Position numbers and translations under genes: made by a program. This document shows positions 19,327 through 26,379 of a DNA stretch of 53,702 bases, one piece after another. The DNA comes from an uncultured Trueperaceae bacterium (GTDB taxonomy: Bacteria > Deinococcota > Deinococci > Deinococcales > Trueperaceae): the NCBI GenBank assembly GCA_913057165.1, contig CAJXNS010000007.1:1-53702 (forward strand), given 5' to 3'. A model generated the notes under the pieces. The model was not told the origin of the DNA. It saw only the letters and a program-made list of their open reading frames with translations, and ran no database searches. Positions within the stretch are counted from its first letter, which is position 1. Each line of letters begins with the position of its first letter.

Positions 19327-19332
19327 AGGCTA
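19327..19332 (-). promoter_or_regulatory. Leaderless-type -10 box (TAGCCT) for thrB
   Basis: TAGCCT, 6 bases, then GTG at 19320. Its first bases double as the TAG stop of the upstream nnr gene. Confidence 0.5.
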
Positions 19333-20787
19333 CCACCGAACGCCGTCGAGACTTTTTGCGTGAGGCAGCGCCTGAGCGACATCGGAGGCGGTCATACCCG
19401 CACCGTGTTCGCCGAAGGCCAAGACGCCTGCCGCAGCATGCGCTCGCACGGCACGCGCCACCGTCGCCCCGGGCGACTGTGGCGCGATGGCGAGCGACGC
19501 AGCGATGGTTCCGGCAAGCACGTCGCCTGACCCGCCGCGCGCCAGAGCGGGTGGTCCCGGCTCAATCAGCCACCAGGCACCGTCTGGGTCCACCACCACC
19601 GTCCCAGGTCCTTTGAGGATCACGCCGACCTGCCAGCGTTCCCGCAACGCTTGGGCTGCTCCAAGTGGATCCCCTGCCACCTCGGTTGCGCTCGTATTGA
19701 GCAGCCGAGCCGCCTCGCCTGCGTGTGGGGTGATCCACGGTCTTGCTCCGGACTTGCGAGCGCCCGCGTCAAGCGTCGGGCCTTCGAGTGCGCCCGCGTC
19801 AAGCACCAGCGCCCCATCCCAAGTGGCGGCCATCTCCACCAGCGGTTGCGCGTCCTGTGGGGTTAAACCAGGTCCGACAAGAACCGCCTGACGTTGCTTC
19901 GCTGGAAGGGTCTGTAACGTGCTCGGTGGGTCCGTCACATCGAGCGGCAAGGGACCAACGGTGGCAGGTTCATAACCAGCCGTGCTGGCGTACGTCGCAA
20001 CGCTCAGCAAACCCACGCCCCGTCGGTGCGCACCCAACGCAGCCAGGCGAGCAGCACCGGGGTAACCGACCGAGCCGGCCACAATCAGCAGGGTGCCGCG
20101 CCGGTACTTATGGCCGGTACGGCGATCCGGTGGGAGGCCACTGCTGCGTTCCAGGCGTCCTGAACGTGGGTCGCGTGCCGCCGCCGGCATGCCGATGTCG
20201 GCGCACGACCAACGCCCGTAACGGCTGCGGGCCGGCTCAAGCGCGCTCGCCGGTTTGCACGCATCCAGTTGAACGGTCACGTCTGCCTGGAAGGCTTCAC
20301 CCGGTACCGCCGCCCGGTCGGCATCCACGCCGCTGGGGACGTCAACCGCCAAGCGTACGGTGGAAGCCTGGTTGGCAGCACGGACGGCATGAAGCAATAC
20401 GCCTTCTAGCGGGCGGCTCAAACCAACCCCGAGGAGTGCGTCGATCACCACCGCATAGCGACCTGCCCTGTCCTCAAATGTGGCGAGGGGGAGCACGTCA
20501 TGCCGTTCTTTCCATTCAGCGCGCACGGCATCTGGCTCGCCTTGGGGACCGGCGGCATACACGTCCACCTCGCGGCCGTAAGCGTGGAGCCGTAAGGCAG
20601 CGGCGAAGCCATCACCACCGTTGTTTCCTGGGCCGCACAGGATGGCGATAGGACCGGTTGTGTTTTCCGCCAGCGCGGCTGCCGCGATCGCTTCACCCGC
20701 TCGATGCATGAGCACGTCAGTACTGACACCGAGGCGGGCTGCCTCGGTGTCGGTAGCTTTCACGTGTTCGGCGGTCATGGTGTACAT
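19330..20787 (-). CDS. nnr: Bifunctional NAD(P)HX epimerase / ADP-dependent dehydratase
   Basis: A 485-aa fusion. Residues 1-205 are the YjeF_N epimerase, with CGPGNNGGDGFAAA near 50 and VIDALLGVGLSRPL. Residues 210-485 are the ribokinase-like dehydratase, with GTLLIVAGSVGYPGAA, VLVGPGL, ITPHAGEAARLL and the ATP/ADP-site ARGGSGDVLAG. It repairs hydrated NAD(P)H. Two spots differ from the usual dehydratase: LDAGAL where many have LDADAL, and EPGPPALARGG where NxGN is common. A 15-bp direct repeat lies at the first of these. ATG 20787 is chosen because GAGGTGG lies just upstream. Confidence 0.93.
   Translation of the reverse strand: MYTMTAEHVKATDTEAARLGVSTDVLMHRAGEAIAAAALAENTTGPIAILCGPGNNGGDGFAAALRLHAYGREVDVYAAGPQGEPDAVRAEWKERHDVLPLATFEDRAGRYAVVIDALLGVGLSRPLEGVLLHAVRAANQASTVRLAVDVPSGVDADRAAVPGEAFQADVTVQLDACKPASALEPARSRYGRWSCADIGMPAAARDPRSGRLERSSGLPPDRRTGHKYRRGTLLIVAGSVGYPGAARLAALGAHRRGVGLLSVATYASTAGYEPATVGPLPLDVTDPPSTLQTLPAKQRQAVLVGPGLTPQDAQPLVEMAATWDGALVLDAGALEGPTLDAGARKSGARPWITPHAGEAARLLNTSATEVAGDPLGAAQALRERWQVGVILKGPGTVVVDPDGAWWLIEPGPPALARGGSGDVLAGTIAASLAIAPQSPGATVARAVRAHAAAGVLAFGEHGAGMTASDVAQALPHAKSLDGVRW
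19760..19804. repeat. 15-bp direct repeat inside nnr
   Basis: The 15-mer GCGCCCGCGTCAAGC occurs at 19760-19774 and again at 19790-19804, a 30-bp period. It duplicates the codons for LDAGA in the dehydratase domain. Confidence 0.6.
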
Positions 20788-20814
20788 CGCACCCACCTCA
20801 GCCGGGCAAGGTTG

Positions 20815-21765
20815 TTACGACGTCAAGATGGCGTCGATGCGCTCCACGCTGTCCTCATCAAGCTCAAGGTCGGCGGCCTTGAGGTTCGACTCAATCTGCT
20901 CAACCTTGGTCGCGCCCGTGATGACCGACGACACGCCGGGATGCCGCAGCACCCAAGCGAGGGCAAGCTCAGCACGCGTCACGCCCAGGTCGCTTGCGAC
21001 ATCAGCGAGTGCCTTCACGCGCGCGCGGTTGTCTTCGGTGAGGAAGTTTTCTGCGAAGCGTTCGTGGCTCTCAAAGCGGCTACCTGAGGGAATACCGTCG
21101 TCGTACTTACCGGTCAGCATGCCCATCGCGAGCGGGCTCCACACCACCAGGCCGACGCCGTGATGATCGGTGGCGGGCAGAATCTGCTCTTCAACACGTT
21201 CGCGGTAGAGCATGGAGTACTGCGGTTGCTCAACGACTGGCGCCACCAACCCGCTGGCTTTCGCAAGTGCGACCGCTTCGGCGATTTGCGCAGCGGACCA
21301 CTCGCTGGTACCCCAGTACAGGGCCCGCCCGGAGCGGACCACGTCGCTGAACGCTTCGACGATTTCGCTCATGGGGACGTCTGGGTCGTAGCGGTGGGCG
21401 AAGTACATGTCCACATAGTCGGTTTGCATGCGCTCAAGCGACATGTCGATCGACTCCAGGATGTGCTTCCTTGACAAGCCACGATCGTTGACGTCGTCGC
21501 TCATCGGCCAAAAGACTTTGGTGCTCAACACGAGATGGTGCCGCGGGATACCCAAGTCGTGAAGCGCTGCTGTCATGAGGCGTTCGCCTTGTCCGCGAGC
21601 GTACATGTCCGCGTTATCGAAGAAGTTGATGCCACCCTCGGCAGCCACCTTCACGATGTCAGCGATCCGCTTTTGGTCCTGAACGCTTTCGCCGTACGTG
21701 GTCCAGGCGCCCAAACTGACGGTCGAGACCTTCAGTCCACTTTTGCCGACCTGTCTGTATTGCAT
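20815..21765 (-). CDS. Aldo/keto reductase (potassium-channel beta-subunit-like group)
   Basis: A 316-aa TIM-barrel oxidoreductase. It starts MQYRQVGKSGLKVSTVSLGAW. Catalytic residues are Asp and Tyr in FFDNADMYARG, Lys in LSTKVFW and His in MYFAHRYDPD. The C-terminal SSVITGATKVEQIESNL binds NADP(H). The voltage-channel beta-like subgroup shares YGxSVQD-type and LGIPRxxxxxxTK patterns. The natural carbonyl substrate is unknown. The start has a strong AAGGAGGT five bases upstream, unlike the leaderless genes nearby, so it is probably strongly translated. Confidence 0.92.
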   Translation of the reverse strand: MQYRQVGKSGLKVSTVSLGAWTTYGESVQDQKRIADIVKVAAEGGINFFDNADMYARGQGERLMTAALHDLGIPRHHLVLSTKVFWPMSDDVNDRGLSRKHILESIDMSLERMQTDYVDMYFAHRYDPDVPMSEIVEAFSDVVRSGRALYWGTSEWSAAQIAEAVALAKASGLVAPVVEQPQYSMLYRERVEEQILPATDHHGVGLVVWSPLAMGMLTGKYDDGIPSGSRFESHERFAENFLTEDNRARVKALADVASDLGVTRAELALAWVLRHPGVSSVITGATKVEQIESNLKAADLELDEDSVERIDAILTS

Positions 21766-21770
21766 GACGT

Positions 21771-21778
21771 ACCTCCTT
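21771..21778 (-). promoter_or_regulatory. Strong Shine-Dalgarno AAGGAGGT of the aldo/keto reductase
   Basis: A perfect anti-16S match 5 bases before ATG 21765. It decides this start within a frame that is open for 42 more codons upstream. Confidence 0.8.
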
Positions 21779-21829
21779 GGGAATGGTTGAGCGTACCCCG
21801 CCGCCTTACGGGCCTTGCTGTTGTTGAGG

Positions 21830-22816
21830 TTACGCGCGCGAGCCGGCGTGCTGTCGGGCGGCGGCGGTTTGCCGGACGGAATCGTCAGCAAGCACGCGTT
21901 CTAAGGTGTCCAGGGTGGCCTCCAGGTTGCTGCGGCCGTCGGGCTGCCTCGTGGTGGCGTCAAGGTAGCCGTTGCGGCCGGTGTGGTCATGGTTGCCTGA
22001 CGCGACAATGCGGACGATGCCGTCGCGCACACCGCGATTCCATGCCGACCAGCGGACAAGTGGCCAACGACCCGGGAAGAAGAGGGTCCCGATCCGCGTG
22101 ACTTTGTCGCCGCTGCCTTTGACGTGCCACAAGCGGTCAAGCCCGTCGAGCGATCGTGGGCTGGCCATCACCCCACCGAGCGAGACGACGCTGCACGGCA
22201 CCCCCAGGCGGCGCGCCAGTGGGCTGGCAGCCCCCAAGGCGATTTGGCTGCCGCCGCTGTACCCCACGAGCACGACCGTGCCGTCATGGTCGTCGCGCCA
22301 GCCGGCATCAAGCAGGGTCCGTTCGATGAGTTCTGCGCTCCCTTCGTCGTACATGGGGCCGTAACGTTTATCGGTCGAGACGGCGACCTGCCAGCCGTTA
22401 CGGAAGTTGATGACAAACCCAGCGATCGCAAGCAGGGACCGGCGGCTGAGCTTCCAGCCAAGCGCCCAGCGCCAGAACCACGCGAACGCCCGCTGCCCTG
22501 TGAGTGCCCGGTTGGTTACCGAATAAGGAAACACCTCGAGCACGGTGGACTCAGGAAAGCGCTTTTTCAGCTGTCTCAGGAACATGCGTTCGCGGCGCAC
22601 AAACGTTGAGCCGCTGACGCTATGGATGCCGGAAAGGAACACGATGTAGCGGTTGCTTGGCTGTAGGTGCTTGGGTGTGCCTTGTTGCTGGTCACGGTTC
22701 GGGCCGAACCAGCCAGCCCACCAGCCCAGGGCTTCAAACGGTGCCAGGATGCCCGCCAGGACGATGCCGCCGGCTGCGAGTGCCAGCAGGACGTCGACGT
22801 TAAAGCCGACGCTCAT
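21830..22816 (-). CDS. Membrane-anchored alpha/beta-hydrolase-like protein, unknown substrate
   Basis: 328 aa. Residues 5-27 form one membrane segment (VDVLLALAAGGIVLAGILAPFEAL). After it come RYIVFLSGIHS, then VVLVGYSGGSQIALGAA with a serine-hydrolase elbow GYSGGS near residue 196, an Asp in VKGSGDKVTR and a His in SGNHDHTGRNG. These could form a Ser-Asp-His triad, so a cytosolic-side lipase or esterase held at the membrane is plausible. I do not recognise a named family. It is the last gene of a fur-type operon, with an ATGA overlap with the preceding membrane protein. Confidence 0.65.
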   Translation of the reverse strand: MSVGFNVDVLLALAAGGIVLAGILAPFEALGWWAGWFGPNRDQQQGTPKHLQPSNRYIVFLSGIHSVSGSTFVRRERMFLRQLKKRFPESTVLEVFPYSVTNRALTGQRAFAWFWRWALGWKLSRRSLLAIAGFVINFRNGWQVAVSTDKRYGPMYDEGSAELIERTLLDAGWRDDHDGTVVLVGYSGGSQIALGAASPLARRLGVPCSVVSLGGVMASPRSLDGLDRLWHVKGSGDKVTRIGTLFFPGRWPLVRWSAWNRGVRDGIVRIVASGNHDHTGRNGYLDATTRQPDGRSNLEATLDTLERVLADDSVRQTAAARQHAGSRA

Positions 22817-23400
22817 GGGTGCTTCTCCAGGGGCGCGCCCGCCACCCAGCGGCGGATGCGGAGGTTCGCTGCCACCAACGGACGGCCGACCGTGCGGCCA
22901 CCGGCCTCAACCGCGATCCACGCCACGCCCAGCAGGAGGGCAGCCTGCAGGGGTGGCACATCCATAAGGGCACCGGCGGCGGTGACCAAACCCACAACGG
23001 TCCACAGCGTCAACGCCGCACCCAACGCAGTCCCGAAGTACGGTACGAGGGCAACGAACGCGAATAGGCGTGGCGCGTGCGCCAGGCCCACCACCGTCAC
23101 GATGTCACGCAGGCTGGCCGTTCGGTTCCAACCTAAACTGCTTGCAACCGCCAAAGCGGCGCTGTAAATCGTCACGGTGGCAGCGAACAGCACGGCCCCA
23201 ACCACCAAGCTGGCGACAAACCGGCGCGGCCTCACGCGGTTCGCAAACAAGGCGACGCTTTGACCTAAGGCGTTGGAAATGCCACCGGCCAGCAGGATGC
23301 CGAGGGCCAGACGCAGACCGCCTGGTGTTTGTACGGCGGCTTGAAACGCGTTCTGATCAAGACGCAGCGCGCCGGATACGAAGGCCAGTGGCTCAAGCAT
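22813..23400 (-). CDS. Yip1-like multi-pass membrane protein
   Basis: 195 aa with about five hydrophobic segments (near residues 30-50, 62-85, 100-120, 122-145 and 150-170). The order resembles bacterial Yip1-domain proteins: an opening PLAFVSGALRLDQNAF, then long helices with small residues (AAGALMDVPPLQAALLLGVAWIAVEAG is one). Function in bacteria is unknown. It lies 8 bases after the YibE/F gene and overlaps the next gene by 4 bp, so it should belong to the same transcript. Confidence 0.6.
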   Translation of the reverse strand: MLEPLAFVSGALRLDQNAFQAAVQTPGGLRLALGILLAGGISNALGQSVALFANRVRPRRFVASLVVGAVLFAATVTIYSAALAVASSLGWNRTASLRDIVTVVGLAHAPRLFAFVALVPYFGTALGAALTLWTVVGLVTAAGALMDVPPLQAALLLGVAWIAVEAGGRTVGRPLVAANLRIRRWVAGAPLEKHP

Positions 23401-23408
23401 CGGCGCGC

Positions 23409-24533
23409 TCAGTGGTGGTGGTGCGCATGATCTAACTCTCCTGGCTTCAGGGGAAGCCTGTTGCCTTTGAACATCACAGCAGCGATCAGTGTCGTGACCG
23501 GGACCGCGAGGATGAGGCCGATGGAGCCGACAAGCGTGTGCACCACCTCAGTCGCGATCAGTTCGAGGTTGATGACGCGCTCGAAGCCGAAATCGCTTTG
23601 GCTTAACAGCACCAAGACCGGTAGTGCCGCGCCGGTGTACGCCAGGACCAGCGTGTTGACGAGGGAGCCGACGTGGTCGGTGCCTACGCGCATGCCACGG
23701 CGGTAGAGTTCGCGCGCCCCTAAGGTCTCATCGGTGTGTGCGAGTTCCCTGACCACGGCTGCTTGGACAATGGTGATGTCGGTGAGGGCACCCAAGGCGC
23801 CAATCATGAGGCCTGCAAGCATCAGGCCGCGTAAGGCCACGCTGGGTAGCGAGGCCGCAATCATCGCAGCATCTTCGCTCCCGATACCGGTCAGGTGGGC
23901 CGCTTCGCTGAAGGTAATACCGAGCAGCATGGTGACCACCGCAGCTAGGAACGTGCCGATCAGCGCGGCTGTCGTGGACCAGTTCACGCCGTGGACGAAG
24001 TAGATGGCGAGAACCAGGATGCCGCCCACGCCGAGTAGAGAAATGGCGGTGGGGCTGGCGCCACCCACAATGTTTGGAATGACGAAGAGGACCACGATGG
24101 CCAAGCTGGCAGCGGTGGCTAGGAATGCCCGTAAGCCCTTGAAGCCTGCGACCGCGACGGACGCGACGAGGAATAGGCCGAGCAGCCAAGCGAGGGCTGG
24201 GCGGCGAATCCAGTCGGAGATCACGAACGATGGGTTGCCGTTGAGATCGGGGGCGGTGTAGACCTCCACCCACTGTCCCGCCTGGTACGACCGGGCATCT
24301 TCGCCAGCAAGTGGATCGGGTTGTGGCAGGTCCACTTCAATGATCCGTCCGGAGCGCAATTCAACGAGCGCCCGGCCGCTCCCATCGGCGTTGCGTTGGA
24401 TTTGTTGGATTTGGCCTTCCACGTAGCCCAGTTGGGGTGGGCCTGAAGCGCCATCGGTCTGTGCGGTGGCAGTACCGACCAGCAGCATGATCAAGACGCC
24501 TAAGAGGGGAGCCAAAAAGGGGTTTCGACGCAA
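23409..24533 (-). CDS. YibE/F-family membrane protein with C-terminal His tail
   Basis: 374 aa. It has a signal-type N-terminus (PFLAPLLGVLIMLLVGTATAQ), an extracytoplasmic beta-domain (GYVEGQIQQIQ ... ALVELRSGRIIEVDLP), then about seven membrane helices with GALGALTDITIVQAAVV and the GRELYRRGM-like motif (GARELYRRGMRVGTDHVGSLVNTLVLAYTGAALP) that mark the YibE/F family. The function of the family is not established. The protein ends LDHAHHHH, a natural metal-binding tail. It sits 5 bases after a Fur/Zur-type gene. TTG 24533 is used: AGGAGG is 10 bases upstream, overlapping the end of the regulator gene. Confidence 0.85.
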   Translation of the reverse strand: MRRNPFLAPLLGVLIMLLVGTATAQTDGASGPPQLGYVEGQIQQIQRNADGSGRALVELRSGRIIEVDLPQPDPLAGEDARSYQAGQWVEVYTAPDLNGNPSFVISDWIRRPALAWLLGLFLVASVAVAGFKGLRAFLATAASLAIVVLFVIPNIVGGASPTAISLLGVGGILVLAIYFVHGVNWSTTAALIGTFLAAVVTMLLGITFSEAAHLTGIGSEDAAMIAASLPSVALRGLMLAGLMIGALGALTDITIVQAAVVRELAHTDETLGARELYRRGMRVGTDHVGSLVNTLVLAYTGAALPVLVLLSQSDFGFERVINLELIATEVVHTLVGSIGLILAVPVTTLIAAVMFKGNRLPLKPGELDHAHHHH

Positions 24534-24538
24534 GGCGG

Positions 24539-24922
24539 TTACGCCTCCTGACAGTCGCTGCAGATGCCGTAGAGGGTTAACTCGTGATCTTCGACGCGAA
24601 AGCCGCCAGGCAGGGTGACGCCTTGCAGGATGGCCACTGGGCATTCGCCTTCAAGTTCAAACACGTGACCGCATTCTCGGCAGCGGAAGTGGTGATGGTG
24701 TGCACGACCGGCCGGTTCGTAGCGCGGGGGGTCTTCAGGCAGGTGCACGGCGACGACGTCACCTTTTTCTTCGAGACGGTTGATGTTGCGGTAGACGGTT
24801 GCAAGCCCGAGGGTTGGGTGAAGCTGTCCGGCACGCTCATGAATTTCACCAGGCGTCAGCGGGCCAGGTGCCTCGCTGAGCGTCTTTAGGATGGCGTCGC
24901 GTGGGGCGGTTTTGCGTTCCAC
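24539..24922 (-). CDS. Fur-family metalloregulator (Zur-like)
   Basis: 127 aa. An N-terminal winged helix (LTPGEIHERAGQLHPTLGLATVYRNINRLEEKG, of which LATVYRNI is the recognition helix) is followed by the dimer/metal domain with HHHHFRCRECGHVFEL and ICSDCQEA. The two CxxC pairs form the structural zinc site. The family senses Fe, Zn, Mn or peroxide; the zinc importer 1.5 kb away makes Zur the favoured guess, unproven. GTG 24922 follows TAAAGT by 6 bases. It appears to lead an operon with a YibE/F protein, a Yip1-like protein and a hydrolase. Confidence 0.88.
   Translation of the reverse strand: MERKTAPRDAILKTLSEAPGPLTPGEIHERAGQLHPTLGLATVYRNINRLEEKGDVVAVHLPEDPPRYEPAGRAHHHHFRCRECGHVFELEGECPVAILQGVTLPGGFRVEDHELTLYGICSDCQEA
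24544..24549 (-). promoter_or_regulatory. Shine-Dalgarno AGGAGG deciding the YibE/F TTG start
   Basis: AGGAGG inside the last codons of the regulator gene, 10 bases before TTG 24533. This suggests translational coupling. Confidence 0.6.
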
Positions 24923-24928
24923 GCCGCT

Positions 24929-24934
24929 ACTTTA
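24929..24934 (-). promoter_or_regulatory. Leaderless-type -10 box (TAAAGT) for the Fur-family gene
   Basis: TAAAGT, 6 bases, then GTG 24922. The same hexamer is used before znuA. Confidence 0.55.
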
Positions 24935-24973
24935 CCCAGCGAGTGCAGCCGTTTGGTTGTACGGACGGTGTGT

Positions 24974-25330
24974 TTACCCGGGCGGCTGAACGATCGGCCC
25001 TAGGGCCCGGCCGGCAAGGATGTGCACGTGCAGGTGGAAGACCTCTTGGCCTGCATCTGGGCCGTTGTTGACGATTAGGCGGTAGCCGGAAGTATCAAGG
25101 CCAAGATCGCGAGCGATGGCGCCGGCTGTCAGTAGGAGGTGTCCGAGGAGGGCTTCGTCGCCAGGTTGGGCGTCGTGGACCGTCGCGATCGCCCGGTTGG
25201 GGACCACGAGAATGTGAACGGGTGCTTGTGGGGCGATGTCGTGAAATGCGGTGACCCGGTCGTCTTGGTAGACGATATCGGCAGGAATGTCGCCCTGGGC
25301 GATGCGTTCAAACAGGGTGGGTTCGCTCAT
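24974..25330 (-). CDS. HIT-family (HINT-type) nucleotide hydrolase
   Basis: 118 aa. The catalytic triad motif HLHVHIL (HxHxHxx) is near residue 100, after NNGPDAGQEVFHLH; the N-terminus FERIAQGDIPADIVYQDDRVTAFHDI is typical of HinT. It probably hydrolyses adenosine 5'-phosphoramidates or aminoacyl-adenylates in the cytosol. The ATG overlaps the pyrE stop by 4 bp, so the two are coupled. Confidence 0.95.
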   Translation of the reverse strand: MSEPTLFERIAQGDIPADIVYQDDRVTAFHDIAPQAPVHILVVPNRAIATVHDAQPGDEALLGHLLLTAGAIARDLGLDTSGYRLIVNNGPDAGQEVFHLHVHILAGRALGPIVQPPG

Positions 25331-25860
25331 GGGATGTTTCCTAGGGCGTGCAGTTCGGTCATGGTGAAGAGTGGCGTTAGGTTGACGCCGTGTTCGGCCA
25401 AGGCTTCGCGTCCACCGGCTTGGCGGTCGATGACGCAAACGGCATGTTCGACGGTTGCACCGCGCTCTCGCAGGTCTTGGGTGGACGCGATGACCTGCCC
25501 ACCTGACGTGACCACGTCTTCGATGATGAGGAGTCGACGGTTTTCAATGGGCGGGCCTTCGGCCAGTTTGGCTGTGCCGTACGTTTTGGCTTCTTTGCGG
25601 ACGAACAGCGTGGGGAGCCCGGTGGCTTGGGAGAGCATGACGGCAAGCGGAATACCGCCGGTTTCGAGGCCGGCGAGGGCGTCGATACCGTCAGGAACGT
25701 GGGGTGCGAGCTGCTGGGCGATGGCGGCAAGCAGTTGCGGGTCGGACTCGAATAAGTACTTGTCGAAGTATTCGTGGCTGACGGCGCCGCTGCGTAGCGT
25801 GAAGGTGCCGGTGAGGTGGCTGGCGGCAAAGATGGCCGCCCCGAGCTCGGATCGGTTCAT
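25327..25860 (-). CDS. pyrE: Orotate phosphoribosyltransferase
   Basis: 177 aa. The PRPP-binding motif LLIIEDVVTSGGQ is near residue 110, with FVRKEAKTYGTAKLAEG (catalytic loop Lys) near 85 and FTLRSGAVSHEYFDKYLF near 20. It converts orotate plus PRPP to OMP in pyrimidine synthesis, acting as a dimer with shared active sites. ATG 25860 follows TAGGCT by 6 bases. Other pyr genes are not in the window. Confidence 0.96.
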   Translation of the reverse strand: MNRSELGAAIFAASHLTGTFTLRSGAVSHEYFDKYLFESDPQLLAAIAQQLAPHVPDGIDALAGLETGGIPLAVMLSQATGLPTLFVRKEAKTYGTAKLAEGPPIENRRLLIIEDVVTSGGQVIASTQDLRERGATVEHAVCVIDRQAGGREALAEHGVNLTPLFTMTELHALGNIP

Positions 25861-25866
25861 GGCCCG

Positions 25867-25872
25867 AGCCTA
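25867..25872 (-). promoter_or_regulatory. Leaderless-type -10 box (TAGGCT) for pyrE
   Basis: TAGGCT, 6 bases, then ATG 25860. It is divergent from the rpmB promoter. Confidence 0.55.
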
Positions 25873-25895
25873 CCGAATCTCATGAGGCTTATGGT

Positions 25896-25924
25896 TTGAG
25901 TCGCGTGGGCGTTCGTGGTACTCT
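25896..25924 (+). promoter_or_regulatory. rpmB promoter (TTGAGT, 17 bp, TACTCT)
   Basis: The -35 TTGAGT at 25896-25901 and -10 TACTCT at 25919-25924 are separated by 17 bp. This leaves a leader of about 80 bases before rpmB. It is one of the few classic two-box promoters seen here. Confidence 0.6.
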
Positions 25925-26010
25925 TTTGTCTTGCGTCGCACGCCGGCCTTGGGCGTGCGGAACTGAATTTCAAAAGCGCCTCCTTTGAGGCTTTGGTGAG
26001 AGGACATGTC

Positions 26011-26265
26011 ATGCCAAGAGTTTGTGCGGTCACGGGTAAGAAGACGCGTTCTACGCGCACCAGCAAACGTAAGGGTTCACCGAAGAAGCGCGGCGGTGTC
26101 GGCGTCAAGCAGGTTGGCGTGCACAAGCGCGAAGTGAAACCCAATTTGCAGAAGAAGACGGTGTGGGTGGATGGCAAGCCGCAGCGCGTGTGGCTTTCCG
26201 TTAAGGCCATGCGGTCAATGGATCCTAGCCTGTTCGTCAATCCAAGCAAACTGTCTGAATCGTAA
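26011..26265 (+). CDS. rpmB: 50S ribosomal protein L28
   Basis: 84 aa. It starts MPRVCAVTGKKTRS, is basic (KRKGSPKKRGG), and ends with KTVWVDGKPQRVWLSVKAMRSMD, which matches L28 proteins of the Deinococcus/Thermus group. It binds 23S rRNA in the large subunit. It has only one cysteine, so it cannot form the CxxC zinc ribbon found in some L28 forms. A GAGAGGA lies just before ATG 26011. It is monocistronic, with a two-box promoter and a hairpin terminator. Confidence 0.95.
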   Translation: MPRVCAVTGKKTRSTRTSKRKGSPKKRGGVGVKQVGVHKREVKPNLQKKTVWVDGKPQRVWLSVKAMRSMDPSLFVNPSKLSES

Positions 26266-26299
26266 GTTTTTCCCTGCTTCTGGCAGGTTAGTCACGTGT

Positions 26300-26323
26300 C
26301 GGTCGGCCTGAAAAGGCCGGCCG
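26300..26323 (+). terminator. Intrinsic terminator after rpmB
   Basis: A 10-bp stem (with one G-T pair) closes the loop GAAA and is followed by ATTTGCTTT. It lies 35 bases after the rpmB stop. Confidence 0.7.
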
Positions 26324-26344
26324 ATTTGCTTTGCATGGGTGCGG

Positions 26345-26373
26345 TTGACAGGGTCGGTTCGACGCAGTAAAGT
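26345..26373 (+). promoter_or_regulatory. znuACB promoter (TTGACA, 17 bp, TAAAGT)
   Basis: A consensus -35 TTGACA (26345-26350), an exact 17-bp spacer and -10 TAAAGT (26368-26373). The znuA ATG at 26380 is 6 bases later, so the mRNA should be leaderless or nearly so. It is the strongest promoter by consensus in the window, as expected for one switched off by a repressor. Confidence 0.75.
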
Positions 26374-26379
26374 TCACCC

